From Streptococcus phocae (GTDB taxonomy: Bacteria; Bacillota; Bacilli; Lactobacillales; Streptococcaceae): a stretch of DNA of 48,425 nt. Shown here piece by piece: positions 8,992-20,199 of this stretch. The stretch lies in contig NZ_LHQM01000015.1 of assembly GCF_001302265.1 (NCBI RefSeq), forward strand, positions 1 to 48,425, read 5' to 3'. The notes under the pieces were generated by a model, which had not been told where the DNA came from, did no database searches, and saw nothing but the letters and a program-made list of their open reading frames with translations. Position 1 is the stretch's first letter. Every line of letters begins with the position of its first letter. The translations under genes were made by a program, and so were the position numbers.

Positions 8992-9615
8992 TTATTTGAC
9001 CTTCATGATCCGCACAAGATTTGCCCGCTCAGCTTCTTCGAGCTTGAGCTCGATGTAATGAATGGTTTCTTCTAACTGCGGGATGATCGAATACTCCAAG
9101 CCATTCACACGACGGCGTGTTTTTTCGATTTCGTCTGCCATCAGTTGGCAGACTTTTTCGATTTCTGCTAAGCGCAGGAGCTTATCTAAGAGCTTGTCCA
9201 TTTTTTCGATGGTGTTATCCATTTGGCTATTAGATGCGAGGTAGCTATACGAAAACTCCCCTTGCTCACTGTCTTTGGCGTCGTTTGCTTGCACGTGAAA
9301 CTTGGGCACATGGACGCTCATGATGTTTTCAACCTCTATAAAAAGGTCAACGTCACGTCGAGGAACTGCAAAGAGCTCCTCAATCATGAGGTCGTTTTTG
9401 AGAGACTTTGCTAGGACAAAGTCTTGCATGTTGGCCACCAGAGCTTCCTCGACATCACGGCGCAGGCTGTTGTTTTCCTGAATGAGGCCGACAAAGCGGC
9501 GCATGAGCTCGTCACGCTTGTCTTTGAGCAGCTTATGGCCACGTTTGGCGGTTTTGAGACGATTTTTTAAATTGCTCAACTCCATGCGAGTGGGTTTGAC
9601 ATTTAATCGTGCCAT
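8992..9615 (-). CDS. ntpD: V-type ATP synthase/ATPase subunit D (central stalk)
   Basis: A 207-residue subunit D, the rotating central shaft inside the A3B3 head. The family start [39 protein letters not shown] is conserved, and both ends are long helices predicted to form the coiled coil. The C-terminal ends in [22 protein letters not shown], as in V/A-ATPase D subunits. I chose ATG 9615, since AAGGAG lies eight bases upstream, over the GTG at 9624. Last gene of the operon, 28 nt after ntpB. Confidence 0.96.
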   Translation of the reverse strand: MARLNVKPTRMELSNLKNRLKTAKRGHKLLKDKRDELMRRFVGLIQENNSLRRDVEEALVANMQDFVLAKSLKNDLMIEELFAVPRRDVDLFIEVENIMSVHVPKFHVQANDAKDSEQGEFSYSYLASNSQMDNTIEKMDKLLDKLLRLAEIEKVCQLMADEIEKTRRRVNGLEYSIIPQLEETIHYIELKLEEAERANLVRIMKVK

Positions 9616-9643
9616 CAGCGTCACTCCTTTCTGTAACGATCAA

Positions 9644-11023
9644 TCACTGGGCTGGTAGGTACTGGTCAAGCATGTCATCTTTGATGCGTTTGAGCTCAGT
9701 TCGCGGCAAGATGGACAGCAGTTCCCAACCTAGATTGAGGCTGTCTTCGATGCTACGGTTGGTGTAGAAACCTTGATTGATGTATTCTTTTTCAAAGCGG
9801 TCTGTAAAGGCCACATATAGTTTATCCGTGTCAGAAAGGGCTGACTCACCAAGAACCACGGCAAGTTCTTTGGCCTGCTTGCCTTGGGCATAGGCGGCAA
9901 AGAGCTGGTTCATGGTTGCGGCGTGGTCACCACGTGTTTTACCTTCGCCTGACCCTTTGTCCTTGAGACGTGACAAGGATGGTAAAACGTTAATCGGAGG
10001 GCGGTAACCACTGTTATAGAGTTCATTTGATAGGATAATTTGCCCCTCAGTGATGTAACCTGTCAAGTCTGGAATTGGGTGAGTGATGTCGTCTTCTGGC
10101 ATGGTCAAAATTGGAATCTGTGTCACAGAGCCTTTTTTGCCGACCAGACGACCCGCACGCTCGTATAGGGTTGACAGGTTGGTATAGAGGTAACCTGGAT
10201 ACCCACGGCGTCCTGGCACCTCACGACGGGCTGCAGAGACTTCACGCAAGGCCTCACAGTAGTTGGTCATATCTGTCATGATGACCAAGACGTGCATGTC
10301 TTTTTCATAAGCCAAATACTCCGCTGTGGTCAAAGCGATACGAGGGGTCGCAATCCGCTCAATCGCTGGGTCATTGGCTAGGTTCATAAAGAGGACAGAA
10401 CGGTCAATGGCCCCTGTTTTACGAAGGTCTTCCATGAAAAACTCAGCCTCTTCAAAGGTGATTCCCATGGCTGCAAAAACCACGGCAAAATTCTCATCTG
10501 AGTTCAAAACAGTTGCTTGGCGGGCAATCTGTGCTGCCAACTCATTGTGCGGCAAGCCTGACCCTGAAAAGACAGGGAGTTTTTGCCCGCGCACCAAGGT
10601 GTTGAGGTGGTCGATTGCTGAAATACCAGTCTGGATAAACTCATCTGGGTAGTCACGCGCCACTGGGTTAATGGCTTGGCCATCAATGTCTAGATACTTT
10701 TCAGCAATCAACTCTGGACCACCATCGATTGGTTTACCCATGCCATCAAAGATACGGCCAACCATGTCTTCTGACACGGCCAATTCCAGAGGGTGTCCGG
10801 TAAAGCGTACTTTGGCCTTGGCCAAGTTGATGCCGCTAGAGCCTTCAAATAATTGTACCATGGCTTTGTCATCATGGACCTCGAGGACCTGCCCTTGGCG
10901 CGTCTCACCGTTGTGTAGCTTGATGTCAACCAATTCATTGTAGTGAACACCAGCTACCTGATCAACAATCATCAAAGGTCCAACTACCTCACTGACTGTC
11001 CGATATTCTCTAATCACGCTCAT
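9644..11023 (-). CDS. ntpB: V-type ATPase subunit B (non-catalytic)
   Basis: A 459-residue B subunit. It has the ATPase beta-barrel and nucleotide-binding-domain fold but lacks a Walker A motif: the equivalent segment is [25 protein letters not shown]. Conserved landmarks are [58 protein letters not shown] and [17 protein letters not shown]. Three copies alternate with subunit A in the head. ATG 11023 lies one base after the ntpA stop, and AAAGGAGG is within the ntpA end, so translation is coupled. Confidence 0.97.
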   Translation of the reverse strand: MSVIREYRTVSEVVGPLMIVDQVAGVHYNELVDIKLHNGETRQGQVLEVHDDKAMVQLFEGSSGINLAKAKVRFTGHPLELAVSEDMVGRIFDGMGKPIDGGPELIAEKYLDIDGQAINPVARDYPDEFIQTGISAIDHLNTLVRGQKLPVFSGSGLPHNELAAQIARQATVLNSDENFAVVFAAMGITFEEAEFFMEDLRKTGAIDRSVLFMNLANDPAIERIATPRIALTTAEYLAYEKDMHVLVIMTDMTNYCEALREVSAARREVPGRRGYPGYLYTNLSTLYERAGRLVGKKGSVTQIPILTMPEDDITHPIPDLTGYITEGQIILSNELYNSGYRPPINVLPSLSRLKDKGSGEGKTRGDHAATMNQLFAAYAQGKQAKELAVVLGESALSDTDKLYVAFTDRFEKEYINQGFYTNRSIEDSLNLGWELLSILPRTELKRIKDDMLDQYLPAQ

Positions 11024-11024
11024 C

Positions 11025-12800
11025 TCAGATACCTCCTTTCTCTAAAATCTGATGAATGGCAGTTTTTAAGGTGTCCGATAAGGCTAGGATGCTGTCTAGG
11101 TTGTCTTCAGAGACAAACTTGCTTCTGGCAATGCGGTCTCTGACCTCGACAGTTCCCTCCATAATCTCTGTAAAGTAAGCCCCTAGCTCCAAAGCACGGC
11201 TAGCTTCCTCGTTAAAGGTCAAGATATTAGTCAACATGGCCTCTTGCTTGCGGAATGACGTAAAGGTGTCTACCGTGTCAAAGGCATTTTGTTGCAAGTA
11301 GTCCTCACGAATCTGACGAGCGACCGCCATGGTCAGGCGGTCTTGCTCAGAAAGGGAGTCAAGCCCAACCAAGCGCACAATTTCTTCTAGACTAGACTCG
11401 CGTTGCAAGATGCTCATGGCTAGGGTGACTTTCTCAGCCCAGTTGGTGCCTTGTTGCTTGTCAATGTAGCTGCCAATGTCATCCTTATACAAAGAGTATG
11501 AGCTCAGCCAGTTAATCGCTGGGAAATGGCGGCGTTGCGCCAAAGGCGCGTCCAAGCCCCAAAAGACTTTGACGATACGTAGCGTGTTTTGGGTAACAGG
11601 CTCTGAAATGTCTCCTCCAGGAGGCGAAACTGCTCCGATAGCGGTGATGGTCCCTTCACGGCCATCGCTTCCTAAGGTACGAGCACGGCCTGCACGCTCA
11701 TAGTACTCCGCAATACGGCTACCAAGATAGGCTGGGTAGCCCTCATCCCCAGGCATTTCCTCTAAACGACCCGACATCTCACGCAAGGCCTCAGCCCAAC
11801 GAGAGGTAGAGTCTGCCATGATGGCTACGGAATAGCCCATGTCACGGAAATACTCTGCAATGGTAATCCCTGTATAGATGGACGCTTCACGCGCTGCCAC
11901 AGGCATGTTAGACGTGTTTGCAATTAAGACCGTGCGTGCCATGATGGACTGACCAGTATTTGGGTCTATCAATTCAGGAAACTCATTCAAAACGTCGGTC
12001 ATTTCATTACCACGCTCGCCACAACCAACGTAAATCACGATGTCCACATTGGCAAACTTAGCCACTTGGTGCTGAACGACCGTTTTACCCGCTCCAAAAG
12101 GACCTGGAACAGCTGCCGCACCACCTTTTGTCACAGGGAAAAAGGTGTCAATAACACGTTGTCCTGTAATCAATGGCTCAACAGGAATGAGTTTTTTAGC
12201 GACTGGTCTGGCTTGACGGACTGGCCATTTTTGCATCAAGGTTCCCTGGTAAATAGAGCCATCTGCTTGCTCGATTTCATAAATGATGTCATCGACCGTA
12301 AAATCTCCCGCCTGAATGGTTTTTAGTTTTCCTGCCACCTTAAAAGGCACCATGATGCGGTGTTCGATAACGGCTGTTTCCTGAACAGTCCCTACAATGT
12401 CTCCTGCCACAAGCTCACACCCCACCTCGACACTCGGTGTAAAGGTCCATTTGACCTCACGGTCAAGACTAGGAATGTCAACACCACGGATTAAAAAATC
12501 ACTCTGTGTGACCGTTTTAAAGCGGTCTAGCGGGCGCTGAATCCCATCAAACATCTCTGAAATCAAGCCTGGTCCCAACTCAACAGACAAGGGACTTCCT
12601 GTCGTAATGACAGGCTCGCCTGGGCCGATGCCAGACGTTTCTTCGTAAACTTGTATAGAAGCTTGGTCACGGCGCATTTCAATAATTTCACCAATCAAAC
12701 CAAGATGCCCAACACGGCAGATATCTTGGATATTTGCTTCTTCCATTCCAGAAGCCACTACCAATGGTCCTGAAACTTTAATAATTTTTCCTTGACTCAA
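11025..12800 (-). CDS. ntpA: V-type ATPase catalytic subunit A
   Basis: A 591-residue catalytic subunit. Walker A is GPFGAGKT at about residues 233-240; other signatures are [48 protein letters not shown] and the A-subunit-specific insertion region before the P-loop. I start it at TTG 12800 ([15 protein letters not shown]), because AGGAGGAAAACC precedes that codon while the upstream ATG at 12815 overlaps the Shine-Dalgarno itself. The 109-nt gap to ntpG carries a small hairpin ACTCT-GAGG-AGAGT. ATP hydrolysis here drives ion pumping by the membrane ring. Confidence 0.96.
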   Translation of the reverse strand: MSQGKIIKVSGPLVVASGMEEANIQDICRVGHLGLIGEIIEMRRDQASIQVYEETSGIGPGEPVITTGSPLSVELGPGLISEMFDGIQRPLDRFKTVTQSDFLIRGVDIPSLDREVKWTFTPSVEVGCELVAGDIVGTVQETAVIEHRIMVPFKVAGKLKTIQAGDFTVDDIIYEIEQADGSIYQGTLMQKWPVRQARPVAKKLIPVEPLITGQRVIDTFFPVTKGGAAAVPGPFGAGKTVVQHQVAKFANVDIVIYVGCGERGNEMTDVLNEFPELIDPNTGQSIMARTVLIANTSNMPVAAREASIYTGITIAEYFRDMGYSVAIMADSTSRWAEALREMSGRLEEMPGDEGYPAYLGSRIAEYYERAGRARTLGSDGREGTITAIGAVSPPGGDISEPVTQNTLRIVKVFWGLDAPLAQRRHFPAINWLSSYSLYKDDIGSYIDKQQGTNWAEKVTLAMSILQRESSLEEIVRLVGLDSLSEQDRLTMAVARQIREDYLQQNAFDTVDTFTSFRKQEAMLTNILTFNEEASRALELGAYFTEIMEGTVEVRDRIARSKFVSEDNLDSILALSDTLKTAIHQILEKGGI

Positions 12801-12909
12801 GGTTTTCCTCCTCATATATTCTGAATGAAAGACCCTTCTGCCACCATGAACTCTGATGAAAAGCCCCGCCTAAGCAAGGACTCTCCTCAGAGTGGTGAGA
12901 AGCTGCGTC

Positions 12910-13230
12910 TTACAATATGTTTTGACCGACAGCCTTTTCCACATTGTCCTGTACCCGTTTTAGACCGATTCCTAAAGACCCCTTATGGGTAGGAATCAAA
13001 ATCAGGGCAGGCTTTAGCTGGCTATCATAATAAGCAATTGTCTCTGGAATTTCAGCAGCAATATCTTCTGTTAAATAGATAATCCCAAAATCCTCTCGTG
13101 CTAATTTTCTCAGGGTATTGATGGCATCTTGTGCTTGTTTGACCGGAAAGGTTTGAAAACCAATCATGCGAAAGGGCAAAATAGCATCTCGACAACCAAC
13201 CACACCAATTTTATGGGTTTTACTGACCAT
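12910..13230 (-). CDS. ntpG: V-type ATPase subunit F (NtpG)
   Basis: A 106-residue subunit F of the central stalk, named NtpG in Enterococcus hirae. The alpha/beta fold is seen in KIGVVGCRDAILPFRMIGFQTF, FGIIYLTEDIAAEIPETI and ALILIPTHKGSLGIGLKRVQDNVEKAVG. It binds subunit D and modulates rotation. ATG 13230 overlaps the ntpC end by 11 nt, so the two are translationally coupled. Symbols vary between species (atpF, ntpF, ntpG). Confidence 0.93.
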   Translation of the reverse strand: MVSKTHKIGVVGCRDAILPFRMIGFQTFPVKQAQDAINTLRKLAREDFGIIYLTEDIAAEIPETIAYYDSQLKPALILIPTHKGSLGIGLKRVQDNVEKAVGQNIL

Positions 13231-14230
13231 AGATCGGCCTCATCCTTTCTGTTACAAGTGTCATTGGCAGTTGATTCACCATAGCAGACAAAAGCAGGCG
13301 CAGATTGGTCACTTCCATTTCTTTGCCTAGTAGAAAGCGTGCTAGGCTGTAAGGACTGTCGCTCGTGTATTTAGCCTCATCAAAGAGATGAAAGAGCAAG
13401 TCGTCTGCCAAATGTTCCAAGTCTACTGCGGTAATGGTGCCCTGGCGTATCTTGTCCTCATAGCTTTTGAGAGCCAGCGAAAAGTCATTGCCGTTGAGCT
13501 GATGATACCACGCAATCATATCCTCACCAGAAGTTAGGGAGATATAGTCCTGACTAGACAGGCTCGCCTCGTCTGATAAGAGTTGTTTCATAAAGCTGAC
13601 GGGCTTGTGCTGATCACGCGCACGCCTGACGGTAATCATGTTGTAAAGGTCGATGATAATGGTCACTGCTTTTTGGAAGCGCGTGTCTCCAAGCGCCTCA
13701 GCAATCAAGGTCAAGTGCTTGAAATAGGCTAAATCAGCACCAATTTCAAGCACGCGCAAATCTTGATAGTCCTGATAGTCTGACCAGATGCCCTGTAATT
13801 CTGTGATGATGGTTTCTGGAAAGGCATCTGAACTCAGAGTCGTCACCAGATGGTCCAGAACAGGCAACTCTGGCTCGCCAATCGGCAACAAGAGCCTGCT
13901 CATGTCTTTTTGACAGGCTTTTGCCTTTAAAAGCACTTTAAGGTTGTGATAGGTGTACCTGAGAGACAAGAGCTGAACGATGCCCTTGTTAGGAGTTTCC
14001 TCATAGGCCCACTGATAGGTTTTTATCAGCTCTGCCATCAGGCTTTGCTCAATCTTGTCCAAATCGTCCAGGTCGTCCTCAGACAGTTGGTAAGGGGTTG
14101 ATTGCAGCAAAATGGCCATGCTTTTTTTATCACTCGCCGCAAGGAGTTTGTCAAAATGTTGCGGGGTGATGAGGTCTTTTTCTTTGACGCTGATGCTTGT
14201 GTTTATCTGCGAAAATTGATTGACATCCAT
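13220..14230 (-). CDS. ntpC: V-type ATPase subunit C/d
   Basis: A 336-residue subunit C (called d in eukaryotes), the funnel-shaped adaptor that sits on the membrane ring and holds the central stalk. The mainly helical sequence has the family repeats (LSEDDLDDLDKIEQSLMAELIKTYQWAYEETPNKGIVQLLSLRYTYHNLKVLLKA is one). ATG 14230 is chosen because AGGAG lies eight bases upstream; a GTG at 14239 would abut it. It follows ntpE by 11 nt and overlaps ntpG. Confidence 0.94.
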   Translation of the reverse strand: MDVNQFSQINTSISVKEKDLITPQHFDKLLAASDKKSMAILLQSTPYQLSEDDLDDLDKIEQSLMAELIKTYQWAYEETPNKGIVQLLSLRYTYHNLKVLLKAKACQKDMSRLLLPIGEPELPVLDHLVTTLSSDAFPETIITELQGIWSDYQDYQDLRVLEIGADLAYFKHLTLIAEALGDTRFQKAVTIIIDLYNMITVRRARDQHKPVSFMKQLLSDEASLSSQDYISLTSGEDMIAWYHQLNGNDFSLALKSYEDKIRQGTITAVDLEHLADDLLFHLFDEAKYTSDSPYSLARFLLGKEMEVTNLRLLLSAMVNQLPMTLVTERMRPIYGQ

Positions 14231-14241
14231 AATACGCACTC

Positions 14242-14826
14242 CTAATTTTCGTTGAACAAAACAGTAGCAATCAGGGTTCTTTCTGTTTTAAAGACAGATG
14301 CTAACAGATCGCGGTAGAGGTAGTTGTCATCAACCTGACCGACAGATACCACAAAGCCCGCTTGGTTGGCAATAACAGTTTCTGCCATACTGGCAGTCGA
14401 AAATTGCTCTTGGAGTTTGGCTAAGCCTTCTTGGCCCAGTTTGGCCTTGGTCAGCTCTCCTAAAGTTACTTGGATAGCTTGATCCTTGTAGCCCTTTAAC
14501 AAACGGGTGACAAGCTCTAGCTCTTCTTGATGAGACAAGTCTGCCATGGCTACGGCTGTCGCCTCAAAGAGCTCACGGATGGCTTCTTGCTTAACGGCTA
14601 GTAGGGTTTGGTGTTCTTGGTGTTTGAGTTGTTGTTTATCGACTTGAAAGCGCAGGTCAAGCTCTTTGAGCTGACGATTTCGCTTGCTTTCTAGATCGCT
14701 TAAGAGTTTTGTTTTTTGCGTTTGAAAATCCGCTTCTATTTGAGCACTTGCTGATGCTAGCATGGCTTGCCCTTCTTGGGTCGCCTGCTCAATAATGGCG
14801 TTTTTTAAGGTTGTAATGTCACTCAC
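14242..14826 (-). CDS. ntpE: V-type ATPase subunit E (peripheral stalk)
   Basis: A 194-residue subunit E. The N-terminal half is a long charged helix (about residues 1-100, ITTLKNAIIEQATQEGQAMLASASAQIEADFQTQ onward) that pairs with the small stalk subunit at 17369. The C-terminal half is the globular head that caps subunit B. A GTG at 14826 (VSDITTLKN) is the best start, with AAGGAGG eight bases before it; family length supports this over the longer frame. It lies between ntpK and ntpC. Confidence 0.93.
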   Translation of the reverse strand: MSDITTLKNAIIEQATQEGQAMLASASAQIEADFQTQKTKLLSDLESKRNRQLKELDLRFQVDKQQLKHQEHQTLLAVKQEAIRELFEATAVAMADLSHQEELELVTRLLKGYKDQAIQVTLGELTKAKLGQEGLAKLQEQFSTASMAETVIANQAGFVVSVGQVDDNYLYRDLLASVFKTERTLIATVLFNEN

Positions 14827-14897
14827 ATACAGTTCCTCCTTCTCCTTCAGATTAGGCCACGGCAATGGCCTGGCTGTTGTGATTTAGCAACACATTG

Positions 14898-17368
<2,471 letters not shown>

Positions 17369-17379
<11 letters not shown>

Positions 17380-17692
17380 ATGTTTCTACCACCTTATCCA
17401 CCATCTGCGTGATCAAGTCTGCTTTTTTGCTTGCCAATAAGGATTGGATACTTGCGGTCTGTTGTTCAATCGTTTGTTCCACGTCCTGTGTCAACTGTTT
17501 TTTGTGCTGAGCAAGCAAGGCTTCTTTGTCCATCACTAATTGTTGCGTTTCTTGTTCATAATGCTTGGCAAGCTCTTCTAGCTCTCTTTGCCGCTGAGCA
17601 ACCAAGTCTTTTTTTTGAACGTCGTAGCTGTCGTAAACACGCTGAGCCTCCTGCTCAATGCTACTCATAATTGATAAAATCGATGTTGTCAC
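17369..17692 (-). CDS. ntpF: V-type ATPase small peripheral-stalk subunit (G/H-like, NtpF)
   Basis: A 107-residue, almost wholly helical, charged protein (QRVYDSYDVQKKDLVAQRQRELEELAKHYEQETQQL) typical of the stalk subunit that pairs with subunit E. It is first in the operon, where E. hirae has ntpF. The start is GTG 17692, with AAGGAG eight bases upstream; an internal ATG at 17668 has no ribosome binding site. Sequence of this subunit is poorly conserved, so position and heptad pattern carry the call. Confidence 0.85.
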
Positions 17693-18075
17693 TTACTTAA
17701 CTCCTTACATTTATCGTTTCATGCCATTCATTTCCACACAATGACCCAAAAAAGGCTAGAAAACAAGACCCATTTAAGGGCGCTACCTCATGCTAGAGGA
17801 GCGTCTCTTAATATGGATCTGTTTTAATCATAGTATTCTGGCGTTGTCCTTGGCAAAAAGCTCTGCTAAGGAACAACCCTATTCTTTTGTGGTGAAGACT
17901 AATTGCTATTGGTCTTCTTGTTGATAAGATGTCTGGTCTCATCTCTAAGAGGATAAGCAGTCATGACATTGAGGACCCTTTAGCCCCAAATAGCGTCGCG
18001 GGTAACAGCGATCTCTCCCAGATGGCTGCTCCCTATTTAGGGCTTAAAAGTCCTCAATACCTGTCAAATCATAAA
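17693..18075 (-). promoter_or_regulatory. Structured 5' leader of the V-ATPase operon (candidate riboregulator)
   Basis: The 380 nt between the promoter-like TATGAT (minus, 18068-18073) and ntpF contain four stacked hairpins. The first (about 17968-18056) has a perfect 9-bp closing stem, ATTGAGGAC with GTCCTCAAT, then AGCCC/GGGCT and AAATAG/CTATTT, and a branched top including TCGC/GCGA. A second is GAAGAC/GTCTTC, and a third is GTTGT-CCTT/AAGG-ACAAC. The last is a terminator-like hairpin (listed separately). No T-box UGGNACCGCG core is visible. I know of no family that it clearly matches; the Na+ pump downstream makes a Na+-sensing RNA worth testing. Confidence 0.55.
17768..17821 (-). terminator. 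Long terminator-like hairpin in the V-ATPase leader (possible attenuator)
   Basis: About 25 bp of imperfect stem: AGATCCATATTAAGAGACGC and CCTC pair with GAGG, TAGCGCCCTTAAATGGGTCT, around TAGCAT, then TTGTTTTCT. It lies about 75 nt before the ntpF start and downstream of the other leader stems. That is the arrangement of an attenuator, or else the terminator of the pfoR transcript. Confidence 0.6.
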
Positions 18076-18102
18076 TTATTTTTACGATACCAAAATGGTA
18101 CC

Positions 18103-19125
18103 TTAGTTATCCATCGCTTGGAGTTCTTGCTTAGTAATCAGCTTAAAGTTTTTAAAAACCGTTCCGCCGATAAAGCCTGCGATGAGGCTCAGCACGATAC
18201 AGCCTGCAGCTGTGATCAAAACCTTGGCTAGGGGATTGTAGGCAAACATCACCGCAAAGCCAGCAATCGGGGTTGCTGTTCCTGGTGTGTCATTGACCAG
18301 TTTCATCAAAGCAATCAAGATTCCACAAGCCGCCCCGCCCAAAAAGTTGGTCGTATAAATCGGAATCGGGTTGGCAGAGGTGACATCGGCCTGCGTCAAG
18401 GGCTCGATGGCAAAGGCAATATTGTCTTTGCGCTCTCCTAGTTTAAGCTTGTGGAACAAGACACCATTTAGAAACGACGAGCCAAAGACTGACAAAGCTC
18501 CAATCGCCATAGGCATCCCTGTCAAACCGAGCATGGCTGTCAAAGCCATTGATGACAAGGGAGCCGTCGCCACAACAACAATCGTCCCTCCGAGGATAAT
18601 CCCCATCACAATCGGATTGCTATTGGCACTAGAGGTCAAAATATCCCCAATGGTGAGCAAGGTGTTCTCAATGACTGGCGTGATGAGCTTGGCCAAGGCC
18701 CTGGTTAGGGGGGCTCCGATAATGATGATCGAAATCAAATCCAAACCACCAGGGATGTTTTTTTCCATCCATTTAATCAGAAACGAAACCACATACCCCG
18801 CAATAAAGCCTGGAATAATCCCTGTCCCATAAACGGACAAACCGACCAAAACGGCATAGCCTGGACTAACACCCACTGCAATCGCTACTAAAATGGCTGC
18901 TGCAACACCTGATAGTGAGCCGTTGGCTGCGCCAACCTCACTCAAAAATTGAAAGCCTAGAACCTTTCCGAAAAAGGAATCCTGAAAAGCCTCTACCAGA
19001 AAGGAGGCACATGCTGCCGAAGCCAAAGCCCCCATCGCCTTAGCCCCATAAGGTGCCTTGTAGTTAAACAAGGTAAATATCGCTAAAACAAGAATTAAAA
19101 GACCCGTCCCAATCATAATATCCAT
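18103..19125 (-). CDS. PfoR-like membrane protein (PTS EIIC-like family 2)
   Basis: A 340-residue integral membrane protein with eight or more hydrophobic segments and the PTS_EIIC_2/PfoR family features (AMGALASAACASFLVEAF, GVSPGYAVLVGLSVYGTGIIPG, NPIVMGIILGGTIVVVATAPLSSMALTAMLGL, NPIPIYTTNFLGGAACG). The name comes from a Clostridium perfringens ORF once called a perfringolysin regulator; there are no DNA-binding features here, and a transport role is more likely. No IIA or IIB gene is nearby. ATG 19125 has GGTGG eight bases upstream. It follows ridA by 16 nt, in one operon. Confidence 0.78.
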   Translation of the reverse strand: MDIMIGTGLLILVLAIFTLFNYKAPYGAKAMGALASAACASFLVEAFQDSFFGKVLGFQFLSEVGAANGSLSGVAAAILVAIAVGVSPGYAVLVGLSVYGTGIIPGFIAGYVVSFLIKWMEKNIPGGLDLISIIIIGAPLTRALAKLITPVIENTLLTIGDILTSSANSNPIVMGIILGGTIVVVATAPLSSMALTAMLGLTGMPMAIGALSVFGSSFLNGVLFHKLKLGERKDNIAFAIEPLTQADVTSANPIPIYTTNFLGGAACGILIALMKLVNDTPGTATPIAGFAVMFAYNPLAKVLITAAGCIVLSLIAGFIGGTVFKNFKLITKQELQAMDN

Positions 19126-19141
19126 CTTATATTCCACCAAT

Positions 19142-19513
19142 CTATTGTGTGTTCTGTGTTACTGTTGCCATTGCTTCTACCTCTATCAGAGCCTCTTTTG
19201 GCAGACGAGCTACCTGGTAGGCTGTCCTGATTGGATAAGGCTCCGCAAAGAGCTCTCTCATCACCTGATTGAGCACCTCAAAGTGCGACAAATCAGACAG
19301 GTAAATGGTCAATTTAAAGACCTGAGCAAAATCAAGACCCTGCTCCATTAAAATGGCACGGACATTGGCAAATGCCTGACGGCACTGAGCCTCAAAGCCT
19401 TCAGCCAAAAGACCTGTCTCTGGAATCACTGGCAACTGACCAGACGTGTACAGGACATTTCCCTGAATTGTATATATTGAATAAGGCCCAATGGCTTCTG
19501 GGTATCTTATCAT
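19142..19513 (-). CDS. ridA: RidA family enamine/imine deaminase
   Basis: A 123-residue YjgF/YER057c/UK114 protein that hydrolyses reactive enamines and imines made by PLP enzymes. Signatures are AIGPYSIYTIQGNVLYTSGQLPVIPETG, the conserved arginine in YPIRTAYQVARLP, and LIEVEAMATV at the C-terminus. ATG 19513 is preceded by AAAGGAGGTTC. A good promoter is at 19541-19569. It is cotranscribed with the PfoR-like gene, a pairing that I cannot explain from the sequence. Confidence 0.94.
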   Translation of the reverse strand: MIRYPEAIGPYSIYTIQGNVLYTSGQLPVIPETGLLAEGFEAQCRQAFANVRAILMEQGLDFAQVFKLTIYLSDLSHFEVLNQVMRELFAEPYPIRTAYQVARLPKEALIEVEAMATVTQNTQ

Positions 19514-19540
19514 AATGAACCTCCTTTAATGTATAGTTAG

Positions 19541-19569
19541 ATTTTACCTGAAACCGAATACACATTCAA
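19541..19569 (-). promoter_or_regulatory. ridA promoter
   Basis: Minus-strand -35 TTGAAT (19564-19569) and -10 TAAAAT (19541-19546) have a 17-bp spacer. Flanking inverted octamers AATGTATA (19529-19536) and TATACATT (about 19579-19586) bracket the promoter and could be an operator. Confidence 0.65.
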
Positions 19570-19616
19570 TGAAAAAATTATACATTTAATCATTTTTTAT
19601 GATGCCGCTGAGCTAT

Positions 19617-19760
19617 TTAATTATAGTAGAAACCATCATAATCCATGACAGGAAGTTCAATAGGCACAAAGATGTCGTCACCCCTAATCACAAAGAAGTT
19701 CGTGGGTCGACCTTCGTGATCACACAGAGTGACGACAAGCAAAGATACAGGCTGTCCATC
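19617..19760 (-). pseudogene. C-terminal remnant of an unidentified protein gene
   Basis: Read on the minus strand, the frame ending at the TAA at 19617-19619 gives a protein-like tail: DGQPVSLLVVTLCDHEGR, then PTNFFVIRGDDIFVPIEL, then PVMDYDGFYYN. Upstream an in-frame TGA interrupts it near 19768, and further protein-like pieces (for example LTVASLSEKAVNWHGQI) lie in other frames. I read this as a frameshifted, decayed gene, not recognised. The same segment contains perfect inverted repeats, so an RNA role is an alternative. Confidence 0.35.
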
Positions 19761-19900
19761 AATAAATCATTCGAAAAACAAAGATCTCACAGCACAAATG
19801 CTTGGGATTGCTAAATTTGTCCGTGCCAGTTAACGGCTTTCTCAGACAAGGACGCCACCGTCAGAAAGTCATCGTGGAGATTGTGTCAAAGCTTTCTGAC
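19674..19900. repeat. Nested inverted repeats in the gene-free interval
   Basis: GTCGTCAC (19674-19681) pairs with GTGACGAC (19729-19736), and inside it ATCAC-aaa-GAAG pairs with CTTCGTGAT. Further on GTCAGAAAG (19860-19868) pairs with CTTTCTGAC (19892-19900). All arms are perfect. On the plus strand they precede the terminator at 19968-20019. They could fold a small RNA or be remnants. Confidence 0.4.
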
Positions 19901-19967
19901 AAAGGGTCCAAAGGCAAGGTCAAGAAACCCGCGCACCCGCACCAAAATCAATCTGGCCATTCGGTAA

Positions 19968-20019
19968 AGAATACCCTAGTAATGATAGGCATCTATCGCT
20001 ACTAGAGTATTCTTTTTTT
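19968..20019. terminator. Orphan strong terminator
   Basis: AGAATAC-cc-TAGTA pairs with TACTA-ga-GTATTCT, with GATAG/CTATC inside the loop. On the plus strand it ends in seven T although no intact plus-strand gene precedes it. On the minus strand it has TTCTTT and could stop the ato transcript. Confidence 0.75.
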
Positions 20020-20050
20020 GTACTGTTTATAAAATAAAGGAGGTTGACAG

Positions 20051-20098
20051 ATGGAAAAGGGAATCCCTTTTTATCTCGTTCAATTTAAAAACCAATAG
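20051..20098 (+). CDS. Possible 15-residue peptide with perfect ribosome binding site
   Basis: AAAGGAGG lies seven bases before ATG 20051, and the frame reads MEKGIPFYLVQFKNQ, then TAG. Such a perfect Shine-Dalgarno in otherwise gene-free DNA is notable. However, the first codons also form a hairpin (AAAAGGG-aat-CCCTTTTT, 20055-20072) that may be a terminator. It could equally be the start of a decayed gene. Very tentative. Confidence 0.2.
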   Translation: MEKGIPFYLVQFKNQ

Positions 20099-20199
20099 GT
20101 GTTATGTTACTGTAAAAATATTTAAGTCTAAGTTTGGTATCATGTGTGTCATCTGACACGTTAAAGTTAGTCTTGTGTTCGTAAGAATATTACTATTTA

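Noticed and set aside
17693..18075. T-box riboswitch in the V-ATPase leader
   Set aside because: Several stems and a terminator are present, but there is no UGGNACCGCG T-box core and no specifier-loop signature; the downstream genes are not amino-acid related.
19599..20005. Two plus-strand frames of 71 and 67 codons as real genes
   Set aside because: No ribosome binding site, one starts at TTG, composition is not protein-like, and the minus strand reads better as a decayed gene.
20147..20160. GTGTCA-TC-TGACAC as terminator of atoA
   Set aside because: Perfect but short hairpin with no T-run on either strand.
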